Assembly (NCBI GenBank): GCA_964520785.1
Contig: CAZFQG010000005.1
Span: 1 to 64,000, forward strand
Reading direction: 5' to 3'
Source of the DNA: CAZFQG01 sp964520785
Lineage (GTDB): Bacteria > Planctomycetota > Planctomycetia > Pirellulales > Thermoguttaceae
DNA: 64,000 bases
Shown here: in pieces, positions 44,448-54,042 of the stretch
Layout of the letters: every line of letters starts with the position of its first letter
Numbering within the stretch: the stretch's first letter is position 1
Notes under the pieces: model-generated
Databases searched by the model: none
What the model was told of the DNA's origin: nothing
The model's input: only the letters and a program-made list of their open reading frames with translations
Program-made: the position numbers and the translations under genes

Positions 44448-45218
44448 CTACTCCCCCCGCGCCGCGCAGAAGAAAACCCAAACGTCACATTGGCGCGGCG
44501 CCTCTTCCGGGAGTTTGGCCTCGATACGAACCCCGAACGGCTGCACCTGCGTCGGGCGGATGCGGCATTCCGGACCCGCGATCCAATGGCACTCGAACTC
44601 GGGTGCTCCGAGAAAGGGAGGACATATCGGGATGTGGGCGTAGCCGACGCGCTGGCCCGGTTCGAAGGAAATGCGTACCTGCCCTTCAACGCATTCCCGG
44701 CCCGTTTCGTCCTTTAGTCGCCTCAAATGCTCCTCGCGCGGTTCTTCGCCGGCAAACACCTCCGACTCCTCGCCGAATTCTTCCTCCTCCGCGGGTCCGC
44801 CGGGGGTTGTCGCCGGCGCGCTCGTCTCCGAACGCGCCAAAGCGGTGTGGCGAAGGCCCTGAAAACAAGCGAACTCACAGAGGGCGATGAATACCCAGAA
44901 GATAGCGACGGCAAAAAAAGACGAACCGGGCATCCAGAGGGCCAGTCCGAGGATCACCGCGGCCGACGTGGCGACGCAAGTCGGGACGAAACGTCGGTCC
45001 CAGGTCGGCATCGCGTGGTGAATAAACAGGAGCGTTCCACCTAGAACGAGGCCGGTCGAGGCAATCCATCCCGGTGAAAGCGGTTGAACGAACTCCGCTG
45101 AGAGCCGCCGGATCGTGAAAAGGGTTGCCGTCCCGGCAAGAAGCGCAAGTAGCGTTCTCGCCGCGGCTTCGGGCAGAAACGACAATCGGTTCGCGGCCGA
45201 TTCGAAAGAAACACTCAT
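44448..45218 (-). CDS. membrane protein of unknown function
   Basis: 256 residues. Four hydrophobic spans in the first ~125 residues (AARTLLALLAGTATLFTIRRL, WIASTGLVLGGTLLFIHHAM, CVATSAAVILGLALWM and FFAVAIFWVFIALCEFACF) suggest a compact membrane anchor. A Glu-rich linker (~140-165) leads to a soluble tail (EGQVRISFEPGQRVGYAHIP, CPPFLGAPEFECHWI, CDVWVFFCAARGE) with several cysteines. I do not recognise the family; it lies 6 bases after the gene at 45225-45644 on the same strand, so they probably work together. Confidence 0.65.
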   Translation of the reverse strand: MSVSFESAANRLSFLPEAAARTLLALLAGTATLFTIRRLSAEFVQPLSPGWIASTGLVLGGTLLFIHHAMPTWDRRFVPTCVATSAAVILGLALWMPGSSFFAVAIFWVFIALCEFACFQGLRHTALARSETSAPATTPGGPAEEEEFGEESEVFAGEEPREEHLRRLKDETGRECVEGQVRISFEPGQRVGYAHIPICPPFLGAPEFECHWIAGPECRIRPTQVQPFGVRIEAKLPEEAPRQCDVWVFFCAARGE

Positions 45219-45224
45219 TCTCTT

Positions 45225-45644
45225 TCAGTCCGACTTTTCGGTGTTCTCGCTTTCGCGACGGATATCGTTGATTTCCCGCTGTAGTTTGGCGCATTCCATA
45301 AGGAGTGCCTGCTGGGAGCGCGCGACCTGTATTCGCGTGGCGGCGACGTCGCCGAACCCCAGAAAAATAAGCCACACCGCCAGGAAGAACGCGGTTCCCC
45401 AGTAAAGGACCCCAAGCCAGCCGGGGAATTCGAGCAGATTTCCAACAAAGAGCATGACCGCGAGAAAACCCATCATCGCGGTCGTCTGCAAGCGTCGTCG
45501 GTACTGCAACTTGTGAAACCGCAATTCGTTTTCGTTCGTCGATTCCGATTTCCTCGCTTTCCACGTGCGGTGGTGCCACACGAAGAGGAAAGTGATTGCT
45601 CCGGCGATGACGACCGCCGAAGCAATTCCCTGCAAGTAGTGCAT
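45225..45644 (-). CDS. small membrane protein of unknown function
   Basis: 139 residues from ATG 45644, chosen because GGAGG lies 7 bases upstream; a GTG at 45698 overlapping the previous stop is the alternative. Three hydrophobic spans: ASAVVIAGAITFLFVWHHRT, MGFLAVMLFVGNLLEF and VLYWGTAFFLAVWLIFLGF. A C-terminal coiled-coil-like tail follows (SQQALLMECAKLQREINDIR). It lies between an altronate-dehydratase-like gene and another membrane protein on the same strand. No family recognised. Confidence 0.6.
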   Translation of the reverse strand: MHYLQGIASAVVIAGAITFLFVWHHRTWKARKSESTNENELRFHKLQYRRRLQTTAMMGFLAVMLFVGNLLEFPGWLGVLYWGTAFFLAVWLIFLGFGDVAATRIQVARSQQALLMECAKLQREINDIRRESENTEKSD

Positions 45645-45694
45645 TGCTGCGCCTCCACAATGAAACTGGCGAGGTTGCGTTCTCGGAAGCGGAT

Positions 45695-47290
45695 TCACTT
45701 CGCGATTCTGGACCAGATCGCGAACGCCGCTTCACCGTTGACTTCGTTCCTCGCCGCGCGTCTTCCCTCGGCAATATCCAATACTGTATCATATAACGCA
45801 TCGGTCAAGGAATTCCAAGAGGTTTCCCGGCAAAGAAGCCTTCCCGCGTCGAAATCGCTCCATCCGGCGTACCGCCGTGCCGCGTCCGAATGCGCGAATA
45901 TCTTCGGGGTGGGAACATGCGCTCCGACGGATGTCCCCAGTTGGGTCGTCCAGGCGATAAGCGATGCTCCGGCCGCCTCCAACGTCGTAATCGCCGTGAG
46001 GTCGTTTCCCGGACCGTAGCAGAGGACCAGCCCCCCCTGGCGCGGCGCCGCCGGCTCTCCGTATTCGAGACAACCGACGACCGGACCGCTTCCTCCCTTA
46101 AGTACGGCGCCAAGCGACTTCTGCGCCAGCGTCGTCAGCCCGGCGACGATGTTGCCTTGGGACGGGTTCGAGTCAAGCGGCTCACCGGCGGCGCGGAGTT
46201 CGTCCCGGTATCGCGCGAACGCGGAAACCGTTTCGTCGTAGACCGACCGGCTCGCACACCTCCGCAGTACCGTATGCACCGCTCCGAAGAACTCCGGGAA
46301 CTCGGTAATCAAAACGGTTGCCCCCATTTGCATGAAGCGATTCGCGACGCGGCCCAAGAGAGGATTCGCGGTGATTCCCGAAAAAGGGCCACTCGCTCCG
46401 CACTTGACCCCCAACGTGAGGTCCGAAACGGGACACGATTCGCGTCGGCAACCCTTCGCGTGGTCGATCGCCCTTCTCACGAGCGTTTCCCCCGCCTCCA
46501 ATACCGTCCTTCCGGAACCCTGATCGATCTCCTGCATCGTCAATACACCGATTCGACCGGACGCAAAATCGTTGGCGCAAACCGGGTCCACCCGAAGAAG
46601 GTCGGCGAAGTCCCGATTGTCCTCGCACCCGAGACGTACGAGAATCACCGCTGCGGCATTGGGGTGCGCGACATGTGCCGCGAGGACCTTTCTGGTGCGG
46701 TTCTCCAAATCTGATTTGCATTCACTGCAACCGAACCCGTGTTCCAGTACGTGGACGCGATCGATCGAGGCCAAGCGGGATGTGCCGGCGAGCATGTGAT
46801 TTCCCAACTCCCCCATGGCCCTGGCGGTTCGTACCGCGCAGCCGCAGGTGGGGATGATCCAGACGTCGTTCCGAGTTCCCACCCGCCGCGCCGTGCCCCT
46901 TTCGCGGACGAAGCCTTCGAAGGTCGTTCGCGTCACCGCGACGTCCGAGGTCCGTGAAAACTCCGGTTTCCTCCAAGAAGGATAAGGAGAGTCGAGGTCC
47001 AGTGCGGACCGCAGATTGTGGGTGTGAATAAGCTCTCCCGGGGCGATGTCGTTCCGGGCAACGCCGATAATCTCTCCCGAGTAAAACAGGACCGGTTCTC
47101 CCCGACGAACGGATTTTACCGCCAGTTTGTGTCCCAACGGAATCGAGTCCTTCGCCGGACCGAACGATAGATCATCCCCTTTCTCGAACGATAGATCATC
47201 CCCTTTCTCGATGTTCCGCACGGCGACCGCGGCGTTATCTTCCAAGGAGAACCGCAAAAGTGTTTTCGATTGGCTGAAGGGTTCTTCCAT
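45695..47290 (-). CDS. altronate dehydratase-like (UxaA-family) enzyme
   Basis: 531 residues. An N-terminal SAF domain (about 1-95) with RRGEPVLFYSGEIIGVARND precedes the large catalytic domain with TCGCAVRTARAM, EHGFGCSECKSD, HPNAAAVILVRLGCEDN, LGVKCGASGPFSGITANPLLG and GLVLCYGPGNDL. UxaA/GarD enzymes use iron to dehydrate sugar acids such as altronate or galactarate. The substrate is not readable; the DHDPS-family gene 4 kb away could act in the same sugar-acid pathway. The SAF region contains an exact in-frame 8-residue duplication (EKGDDLSF repeated), encoded at 47161-47208. Confidence 0.8.
   Translation of the reverse strand: MEEPFSQSKTLLRFSLEDNAAVAVRNIEKGDDLSFEKGDDLSFGPAKDSIPLGHKLAVKSVRRGEPVLFYSGEIIGVARNDIAPGELIHTHNLRSALDLDSPYPSWRKPEFSRTSDVAVTRTTFEGFVRERGTARRVGTRNDVWIIPTCGCAVRTARAMGELGNHMLAGTSRLASIDRVHVLEHGFGCSECKSDLENRTRKVLAAHVAHPNAAAVILVRLGCEDNRDFADLLRVDPVCANDFASGRIGVLTMQEIDQGSGRTVLEAGETLVRRAIDHAKGCRRESCPVSDLTLGVKCGASGPFSGITANPLLGRVANRFMQMGATVLITEFPEFFGAVHTVLRRCASRSVYDETVSAFARYRDELRAAGEPLDSNPSQGNIVAGLTTLAQKSLGAVLKGGSGPVVGCLEYGEPAAPRQGGLVLCYGPGNDLTAITTLEAAGASLIAWTTQLGTSVGAHVPTPKIFAHSDAARRYAGWSDFDAGRLLCRETSWNSLTDALYDTVLDIAEGRRAARNEVNGEAAFAIWSRIAK
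47161..47208. repeat. exact 24-bp in-frame tandem duplication
   Basis: The 24 bases at 47161-47184 (beginning CGAACGATAGATCATC) recur without a mismatch at 47185-47208, inside the SAF domain of the altronate-dehydratase-like gene. Eight codons are duplicated in frame. Confidence 0.9.
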
Positions 47291-47343
47291 CGCCTACTCG
47301 TATGCGTTCAAACGTTCACTAACGTCACCCCTGGTTCGCTCCG

Positions 47344-48282
47344 TCACTCCGTCCCCTCCACCACCCCCAACTTTTTCAACTTTTCCAGACATTCCTCCCG
47401 TTCCCGGCATCGCGCCAGGCTCGCCCATGTCGGATCCTGCATTGCCATGAAATCCTCCTCGCTCGCCGGGACCTTGCCGACCGCGCTCAAACGTTGAATC
47501 ACCGCGGCGTCGAGTCGCGTGAGATTCACGGCTCCCAGCCGATAGTCTTCGAACGCTTCCCAGGTGACCGGGAAGAGGGGGCGGACGATCTGGCGTCCGA
47601 TGGTTTCGGCGTAGCGGCGGATCTCCACCTGGGCGTGGACGTCCATCCGCAACCGCAAGAAGTGGAGGAGGTTATGAAGATCGATTTTCCAGTAGGCCTC
47701 CGTGTAGGTACACAGGGGAAGGTCCTTCCGGGCCTGCTCCCGAGCGACGCCCAAAGCGAGCCGCTCTTGATAGAGATTCCTTGCTTCGGTTTGGAATCGG
47801 CGTTCTTCCTGGCTGAGGCGTTCACCCACGTCGGCCGGGACGAGGCCGTCACTTCCCTGCCGGTTGCAGGTCGCTTGCAGCCGCCAGGCGTCCGGCTCGG
47901 TCGTTTGCGTCGAGTCGACGGCGACCGAATAGCGTGTACTGTATTCGTTGACGGAGGCCGTACGGTGGCGAATCCACTGGCGCCATGCGTCCATGGGAAC
48001 GCGGACCAAGAGCTTGATTTCCGCCATCTCGAACGGAGTCGTGTGCTCGTGACGGAGAAGATAACGCAGCAACGTCCGGTCGTCGGAGACTTGCTTCGTC
48101 CCGTCGCCAAAACTCACACGCGCCGCCTGAACCACGGCCCGATCGTCCCCCATGACGTCCACCAGGCAGACGAAACCGTCGTTCAGGACGTTGAACTTCT
48201 TCCACCGGAGCGATTTCGCTACCGCGGACCGGTCGACCTCGCCGTTTGAGAACTCCATCGCCCCGTTCGTGTCGATCGACAT
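47344..48282 (-). CDS. thyX: FAD-dependent thymidylate synthase
   Basis: 312 residues, longer than the ~220 of many ThyX. The diagnostic motif RHRTASVNEYSTR matches RHRxxSxNExSxR; RHEHTTPFEMAEIKLLVRVP and HNLLHFLRLRMDVHAQVEIR are family blocks. It methylates dUMP with folate and FAD in the cytoplasm. N- and C-terminal extensions (about 45 and 30 residues) are usual in planctomycete-type ThyX but their role is unknown. It lies 8 bases after a small conserved gene, on the same strand. Confidence 0.95.
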   Translation of the reverse strand: MSIDTNGAMEFSNGEVDRSAVAKSLRWKKFNVLNDGFVCLVDVMGDDRAVVQAARVSFGDGTKQVSDDRTLLRYLLRHEHTTPFEMAEIKLLVRVPMDAWRQWIRHRTASVNEYSTRYSVAVDSTQTTEPDAWRLQATCNRQGSDGLVPADVGERLSQEERRFQTEARNLYQERLALGVAREQARKDLPLCTYTEAYWKIDLHNLLHFLRLRMDVHAQVEIRRYAETIGRQIVRPLFPVTWEAFEDYRLGAVNLTRLDAAVIQRLSAVGKVPASEEDFMAMQDPTWASLARCREREECLEKLKKLGVVEGTE

Positions 48283-48290
48283 GGAAGGGC

Positions 48291-48551
48291 CTACTTCTTC
48301 GCCAAGAGGGTCTCGAGATGCTTCGCCAGTATGGACGGGTTGTCGCTGGCGACAATGTGGTCTACCTGCTTCTGATTCACCCCGAGCTGCACCAACGCCT
48401 TCGCGGCCCTCTGCCACAAAGTAGTCCGCTTCTTCCCCTCGGCGAGATAGAGATCGGCGACCATGTCCCCTAACTTCTGGAGCATGATTGAGTCTTTATT
48501 ATCGTAATAGTTGCGAATAATTCGTTGCTGGTGCGCACTGCGTTCGGCCAT
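48291..48551 (-). CDS. small conserved hypothetical protein upstream of thyX
   Basis: 86 residues, start at ATG 48551 with GGAAG 5 bases upstream. An all-helical, charged protein (SAHQQRIIRNYYDNKDSIML, QKLGDMVADLYLAEGKKRTT, WQRAAKALVQLGV, HIVASDNPSILAKHLETLL). It lacks membrane spans and known motifs; I believe similar short proteins occur in planctomycetes. Tight spacing suggests a thyX operon. Confidence 0.65.
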   Translation of the reverse strand: MAERSAHQQRIIRNYYDNKDSIMLQKLGDMVADLYLAEGKKRTTLWQRAAKALVQLGVNQKQVDHIVASDNPSILAKHLETLLAKK

Positions 48552-48674
48552 GGGGACTTCCGTATCGTGTTGCGGTTCCATCGCGGAGGAAAAGCTACTA
48601 TTATGCCGGACCAACCCAGATTGTAAACGTCTACCCCCAAGCGGCCACACCGGTTTGACCACTCCCAAGCGTCC

Positions 48675-50288
48675 ATGCCCCCCCCTCAGAAGAATACGCT
48701 CCTCTTCGGTGCCCGGGTCACCGGGCTTGGAACGCTGCTTAGCCGCATTTTGGGGATGCTGCGGGATATCGCGACGGCGGCCCTCTTGGGGCTGTCCGCC
48801 GGGGGGGTGATGGACGCCTTCGCGCTGGCGATCCGCATTCCGAATTTATTCCGCCGCCTTTTTGCCGAAGGCGCCCTGGCGGCCAGCTACTTGCCGGTGC
48901 TGACCGCGCGGTTCGAGGAGGGGCCCGATTCCGCCTGGAAGCTGGTCAGCGTGGTGATGACCTGGCTGGCCGTCGCGCTCGCGGCAATCGTGCTTTTGAT
49001 CGAGTCGATATTCGGCGCGATTTGGCTGATCTGGGGCGATATTCCGTCCGTGTCGCTCCTTTTGGGACTGGCGGCCGTGATGCTGCCCTACATGTTCTTC
49101 ATCTGCCTCGCGGCACAGTTCGCCGCGACGCTTCACGTCCTTTCCCATTTCAGTACGCCGGCCCTGACGCCGACGCTGCTGAATATCGTCTGGCTTCTCG
49201 GGGCGTGGTGCGTGGCGCCGTATTTCTCCGGTAATGTGGTAGCCCAGGCCTATGTCCTGGCCGTGTGCGTGGTCATCGCCGGCATTCTTCAACTGATGAT
49301 TCAGGGGGCCGTGCTTCGGTCCTTCGGCTTTCGCTATCACTACGATTGGGCCTCGTCCCGGACGGCCGTGTTCGAAATCCTTCGCGCAATGGGGGTCATG
49401 GTATTCGGACTGGCGGTCACGCAGGTGAATACGCTCATGGACAGCCTCATCGCCTGGGGTCTGGCGGCGGCGCCCGGCGGTCCGCAAACGGTGGCGTGGC
49501 TGCCGGGGCATCCTGCCTATCCGATGCGGCAGGGGGCCGCGGCGGCGGTCTATTTTGGGGAACGGCTCTACCAGTTTCCGCTGGGGATCGTCGGCCTGGC
49601 GGTCGCGACGGCCATTTTTCCGCTGTTAAGCCGCCATGCCGCGCGGGGGGACCGCGAAAGCCTGGGCCGAGACGTTTCACTTGGCCTGCGGCTGGTCCTG
49701 TTTCTCGCGATTCCCGCCGGAGTGGGGCTGGTTTACTTGGCGGATCCGCTCGCGGAACTGTTGTTCCAGCGGGGGCGTTTCGACGCGGAAGACACCCGGC
49801 GCGCGGCTGGAATGATCGCCGCGTACGGCTGGGGCGTCTGGGCGTACTGCACGATGCCGGTCATCATCAGGGCGTTTTATTCGCTGGGGGACCGTTCGAC
49901 CCCGGTCCGCGTCGGCGCGTGCGTCGTGGGCCTGAACTTCACGCTGAATCTCCTCCTCGTCTGGTTTGTTGCCGAACAGGGACTGGCGTTTGCCACGTCC
50001 ATTTCCGCGACAGTCCAATCCCTTCTTCTCATCCTTCTCTTCTCTCGCCGGGGCTGGATGATCGAATACGCGAGTATCGGCGGAACCATAATCCGCGCGG
50101 TTCTCGGGTCGGCCTTGATGTGGTTCGCCGGAAACTATGTGTTGGAGCAACTCGCCCACGAACCGACACTGACTTCCCGGTTCTTGCGGGTGACTCTGCC
50201 GATCGTGGCGAGCGCGGCGGTTTATCTTGGGGTATTCGGAATCGCGAGGGGACCTGAATTAAGCTGGGTATTGCGAGGAAAATCGTAA
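48675..50288 (+). CDS. murJ: lipid II flippase MurJ (MviN family)
   Basis: 537 residues with about 14 membrane helices. The start SRILGMLRDIATAALLG matches the MurJ helix-1/2 motif with the conserved RD, and MDAFALAIRIPNLFRRLFAEGALAASYLPV is the family signature. Later helices include GVMVFGLAVTQVNTLMDSLIA. It moves lipid II across the inner membrane for peptidoglycan. Its presence is worth noting because peptidoglycan in planctomycetes was long doubted. It lies 217 bases before polA. Confidence 0.93.
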   Translation: MPPPQKNTLLFGARVTGLGTLLSRILGMLRDIATAALLGLSAGGVMDAFALAIRIPNLFRRLFAEGALAASYLPVLTARFEEGPDSAWKLVSVVMTWLAVALAAIVLLIESIFGAIWLIWGDIPSVSLLLGLAAVMLPYMFFICLAAQFAATLHVLSHFSTPALTPTLLNIVWLLGAWCVAPYFSGNVVAQAYVLAVCVVIAGILQLMIQGAVLRSFGFRYHYDWASSRTAVFEILRAMGVMVFGLAVTQVNTLMDSLIAWGLAAAPGGPQTVAWLPGHPAYPMRQGAAAAVYFGERLYQFPLGIVGLAVATAIFPLLSRHAARGDRESLGRDVSLGLRLVLFLAIPAGVGLVYLADPLAELLFQRGRFDAEDTRRAAGMIAAYGWGVWAYCTMPVIIRAFYSLGDRSTPVRVGACVVGLNFTLNLLLVWFVAEQGLAFATSISATVQSLLLILLFSRRGWMIEYASIGGTIIRAVLGSALMWFAGNYVLEQLAHEPTLTSRFLRVTLPIVASAAVYLGVFGIARGPELSWVLRGKS

Positions 50289-50428
50289 TTTCCGAGCAGC
50301 TTCCGTTCATGGAAGGGAAAGCAATGGCATCGCGAGAATACCGCTCGCCCGTTCCGGGAGGATCGTTTCCCTCTTCAGTACCGTGCGGATCAATCCGCGG
50401 TACCTCTTCGCGTTTCGGTCGGTTCTTC

Positions 50429-50434
50429 TATAAT
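50429..50434 (+). promoter_or_regulatory. candidate -10 box upstream of polA
   Basis: A perfect TATAAT lies 71 bases before the polA start in otherwise GC-rich DNA. No good -35 is seen 16-18 bases upstream, so this is a partial promoter call. Confidence 0.4.
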
Positions 50435-50505
50435 GAAGGAATTATGGGGTCCGTTGGGAGGTTTCCGCGCCGCCGTGCCGGTTTAAGATCGAAGGAAGAT
50501 AGAAT

Positions 50506-53385
50506 ATGAGTCATGAGGAGGAACAAGGCTTTTTGTTTGATATGGAGGAGAAGCCTGAGTCCCCTCGCGGCAATGATCGGAAAGCGCGGGAACAGGCGGC
50601 GAAGCTCGACGTCACCCCAATTCCTACGGATCCGGCCGAGGGGACCGCTCCGCCGGAGGATTTCGAGGGGAAGTCGGTTTGGGTCATCGACGCGCATTCG
50701 CTCATCCACCAGGTTTTTCACGCGTTGCCGGAGATGTCCAGCCCCAGGGGGGAGCCGGTCGGGGCGGTTTTCGGGTTCGCGCGCGATATCTTCACCGTGT
50801 TTCAGGACTACCGGCCGGATTACCTGTTTTGCGCGTTCGACCTCCCCGGCAAAACGTTCCGGCACGAATTGTACGAGAAATACAAAATCCACCGGCCTCC
50901 CATGCCGGACGACCTTGTACCCCAAATCGCGATGATCCGTCGGCTGCTCGAGACGATGGACGTTCCAGCGGTCGGGGCGCCGGGCTTCGAGGCGGACGAC
51001 GTCCTAGCCACCATCGCGGAAATCGTCGCCGGCCGCAACGGCCGGTGTTTCCTGGTGACGGCCGACAAGGACTGCCGGCAGCTCATCAACGACCGCGTGA
51101 AAGTGGTCAACATGCGGAAAAAGGAAATCTACGACGCCGAAGCCCTCCTGGCCGACTGGGGAATCCGCCCCGACCAGGTCGTCGATTTCCAGGCGCTGGT
51201 GGGTGATTCGGTCGATAACGTGCCGGGCGTTCCGCTCATCGGACCGAAGATCGCGAGGGAACTCCTCCAGAAGTATGAAACGCTCGAGTCCGTGCTCGAC
51301 CACGCGGGCGAGATCTCCGGCAAGAAACGCAAAGAGAATCTCCTGGAAGGGCGCGCTCAAGCGATGCTCAGCCGCGACCTCGTCAGACTGGACCGCCAGG
51401 TCCCGGTCGCCATCGACTGGAACCGCGGCCGCGTGACCTCGTTCGACAAGGGGCCGGTCCTGGCGATGTTTGACGAATTCGGTTTTCGCAGGTTGGCCCA
51501 AGACCTTGCCGGACTCGAACAGGTCCAGGGCAACCCGGGTCCTCTCGAGGAAGCGCCGCCGCCCAAGCTGGATGTGGCGTACCGACTAGTCGAGTCGCTT
51601 GAGATGTTCGACGATATCGTCACGGCCGTCCGGGAATCCGGCCGGGTTTCCGTCGATACCGAGACTACGTCGACGTTGCCGCGATGGGCCGAGCTGGTAG
51701 GGGTTTCGCTGGCATGGAAGGAGGACGAAGCCTGGTATATTCCGGTTCGTTCGCCCGAGGGAGAGCTTTCGTTCGATGAGCGAACCGTGATCGACCGTCT
51801 CCGGCCCGTTTTGGAGAACCCCGGTATCGAAAAGGTGGGACAGAACCTGAAGTACGACATGATCGTGCTCCGCGGCGCGGGCCTGAAAATGTCCGGACCG
51901 CTTTTCGATACGATGGTGGCCGACTATCTCCTGGACTCCGGAGGCCGCAATCACGGCCTGGACAGCCTTGCGCGCCGCTATCTGGAGCACGAGACAATCA
52001 AGATTTCGGAATTGATCGGCACCGGCAAGAACCAGCGGACGATGGATACGGTCCCCCTGTCGCAGATCGTCGACTACGCGGCCGAGGACGCAATCGTCCC
52101 GCTCCTGCTGCGGCCCATTCTGAAATCGCGGTTGGAGAGCCAGTCGTTGTTGGCACTGTTCACGGAGTTGGAAATGCCGCTCATCGAGACGCTCGTCGAG
52201 ATGGAGTTCAACGGGATCACCGTCGACCGCGACCGCCTGGCTGAATTGAGCGCGCGGTACCAAGCGCGGATGGACGCGGTCGAAGGCGAGATTTATGAAC
52301 TGGCCGGGCGCACGTTCAATATCGGCTCCCCCAAGCAACTTCAGGAGATTCTCTTCGACGCGCTGCGACTGCCGGTGATCAAGAAAGGGAAGACCGGACC
52401 GAGTACCGACGCCGAGGTACTGGAGGAACTCGCCGCACACCACCCCCTCCCGGCGAAAATCGTCGAACATCGCCGGTATGCAAAGCTGAAAAACACCTAT
52501 GTCGACGCGATCCCCGAACTGATCTATCCCAAGACCGGCCGGGTCCACGCGTCGTTTAATCAGGTGGTCACGGCGACCGGCCGGCTCAGCTCCAGCGACC
52601 CGAATCTGCAGAACATTCCGGTGCGGACGAGAGAGAGCCGCGAAATCCGCTCCGCCTTCATCCCGCGGGAGAAGGATTGGGTCCTGGTCGCGGCCGACTA
52701 CTCCCAAATCGAGTTGCGGATGCTGGCCCATTTTTCGAAGGACGAACACCTTCTGGCCGCCTTCGGTCGCGACGAGGATATCCACGCCCGGGTGGCGGCC
52801 CAAGTGAATGGAATCCCCATCGAGGAGGTAACGGCGGAAATGCGCCGCGCGGCGAAGGCGGTGAATTTCGGCATTATCTACGGCCAGAGTGCGTTCGGCC
52901 TGGCGAAGCAACTAGGGATTGAGAAGGACGCGGCAGGGGACTTTATTAAGGGATATTTCGTGGAGTATCCTGGAATAGCGAGATTTCTCGATGGGGTACT
53001 AGCGGATTGTCGCCAAAATGGGTATGTTAAGACGATACTAGGTCGTCGGCGATTCATCCGCGGGATCCGCGAGAGGATCGTCGGCCAGAAGAACTTAGCG
53101 GAACGAACCGCGATCAATACGGTCATACAAGGTTCGGCGGCCGATCTTATCAAGCAAGCGATGATCGCCGTGTTTCGGCGGTTGCAAACGGATCGGGCGC
53201 CGGGGCTTCTCCTTTTGCAGATTCACGATGAACTCATCTTCGAAACTCCTTCCTCGGAGGCGGATGCCCTGGCAAATGTGGTGGTCGAAGAAATGTCCCG
53301 AGCGGCCCAACTGGCGGTTCCCCTGAAGGTCGATGTGAAGATCGGCACGAATTGGGCGGATGCCGAACCGTGGCCCGGGCCTTGA
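50506..53385 (+). CDS. polA: DNA polymerase I
   Basis: 959 residues with all three activities. The 5'-nuclease domain (about 60-330) includes FEADDVLATIAEIV and VTADKDCRQLI, and KIARELLQKYETLESV as the helix-hairpin. The 3'-5' exonuclease keeps the DxE motif (VSVDTETTSTLPRW) and later acidic sites. The polymerase domain has SSDPNLQNIPVRTRESREIR, VAADYSQIELRMLAHFS (motif A) and LLLQIHDELIFE (motif C). It completes Okazaki fragments and repairs DNA. An N-terminal ~55-residue acidic extension precedes the first domain. AAGGAAG stands upstream of the start. coaE follows after 6 bases. Confidence 0.97.
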   Translation: MSHEEEQGFLFDMEEKPESPRGNDRKAREQAAKLDVTPIPTDPAEGTAPPEDFEGKSVWVIDAHSLIHQVFHALPEMSSPRGEPVGAVFGFARDIFTVFQDYRPDYLFCAFDLPGKTFRHELYEKYKIHRPPMPDDLVPQIAMIRRLLETMDVPAVGAPGFEADDVLATIAEIVAGRNGRCFLVTADKDCRQLINDRVKVVNMRKKEIYDAEALLADWGIRPDQVVDFQALVGDSVDNVPGVPLIGPKIARELLQKYETLESVLDHAGEISGKKRKENLLEGRAQAMLSRDLVRLDRQVPVAIDWNRGRVTSFDKGPVLAMFDEFGFRRLAQDLAGLEQVQGNPGPLEEAPPPKLDVAYRLVESLEMFDDIVTAVRESGRVSVDTETTSTLPRWAELVGVSLAWKEDEAWYIPVRSPEGELSFDERTVIDRLRPVLENPGIEKVGQNLKYDMIVLRGAGLKMSGPLFDTMVADYLLDSGGRNHGLDSLARRYLEHETIKISELIGTGKNQRTMDTVPLSQIVDYAAEDAIVPLLLRPILKSRLESQSLLALFTELEMPLIETLVEMEFNGITVDRDRLAELSARYQARMDAVEGEIYELAGRTFNIGSPKQLQEILFDALRLPVIKKGKTGPSTDAEVLEELAAHHPLPAKIVEHRRYAKLKNTYVDAIPELIYPKTGRVHASFNQVVTATGRLSSSDPNLQNIPVRTRESREIRSAFIPREKDWVLVAADYSQIELRMLAHFSKDEHLLAAFGRDEDIHARVAAQVNGIPIEEVTAEMRRAAKAVNFGIIYGQSAFGLAKQLGIEKDAAGDFIKGYFVEYPGIARFLDGVLADCRQNGYVKTILGRRRFIRGIRERIVGQKNLAERTAINTVIQGSAADLIKQAMIAVFRRLQTDRAPGLLLLQIHDELIFETPSSEADALANVVVEEMSRAAQLAVPLKVDVKIGTNWADAEPWPGP

Positions 53386-53391
53386 CGCACG

Positions 53392-54042
53392 ATGAACCTG
53401 CAAGACGAGTCCGGCTTGCGTCCCTTTCCGCCGGGATTGCGCGTCGTCGGTTTGACGGGTGGAATCGCTTCCGGCAAGAGTTTTGTCGCAAGTGTTTTCG
53501 CGGAACTCGGAGCCGCCCTCCTGGACGCGGATCGGGCCGGCCACGCCGTCCTGGAATCCGCCGAAGTGGTGGATGCACTGGTTCGACGGTGGGGAGATGA
53601 AATCCTACGTAAGGATGGAACCGCCGCACGAGCCGAGATTGCCCGGCGCGTTTTTCACCCCGTTTGGGGTGCCCGGGAACACACTTTTTTGGAATCACTG
53701 ACACATCCGCGAATCGCGGAACAGCTCCTGACCCGAGCCGAAGAGGGCGCCAAGGCCGGAAAATCGGTCGCCGTCCTCGATGCCGCGTTGTTGTTTGAGG
53801 CAGGTTGGAATCGTTTTTGCAGCCTGATCTGCTTCGTGGATGCGCCCCGGAGTGTCCGCCTCGCCCGGGCCATGGAACGTGGGTGGAGTGAAAAGGATTT
53901 TACGGATAGAGAATGTGCGCAGTTTAGCGTGGATTTCAAAAGAGAGCGTGCCGATGAAGTTATTGATAATTCGGGCTCCCTCGATTATGTTCAATCCCAG
54001 GTGGAGCGGTTGTGGCACGCCCGACTGGGTACGAACGGATGA
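53392..54042 (+). CDS. coaE: dephospho-CoA kinase
   Basis: 216 residues. Walker A GLTGGIASGKS, then DADRAGHAV, AVLDAALLFEAGWNRFC and FVDAPRSVRLARAMERGWS are CoaE signatures. It phosphorylates dephospho-CoA, the last step of CoA synthesis. It starts 6 bases after polA stops, the same pairing seen in many planctomycetes and other bacteria. rho follows after 242 bases that contain nothing I can name. Confidence 0.95.
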   Translation: MNLQDESGLRPFPPGLRVVGLTGGIASGKSFVASVFAELGAALLDADRAGHAVLESAEVVDALVRRWGDEILRKDGTAARAEIARRVFHPVWGAREHTFLESLTHPRIAEQLLTRAEEGAKAGKSVAVLDAALLFEAGWNRFCSLICFVDAPRSVRLARAMERGWSEKDFTDRECAQFSVDFKRERADEVIDNSGSLDYVQSQVERLWHARLGTNG

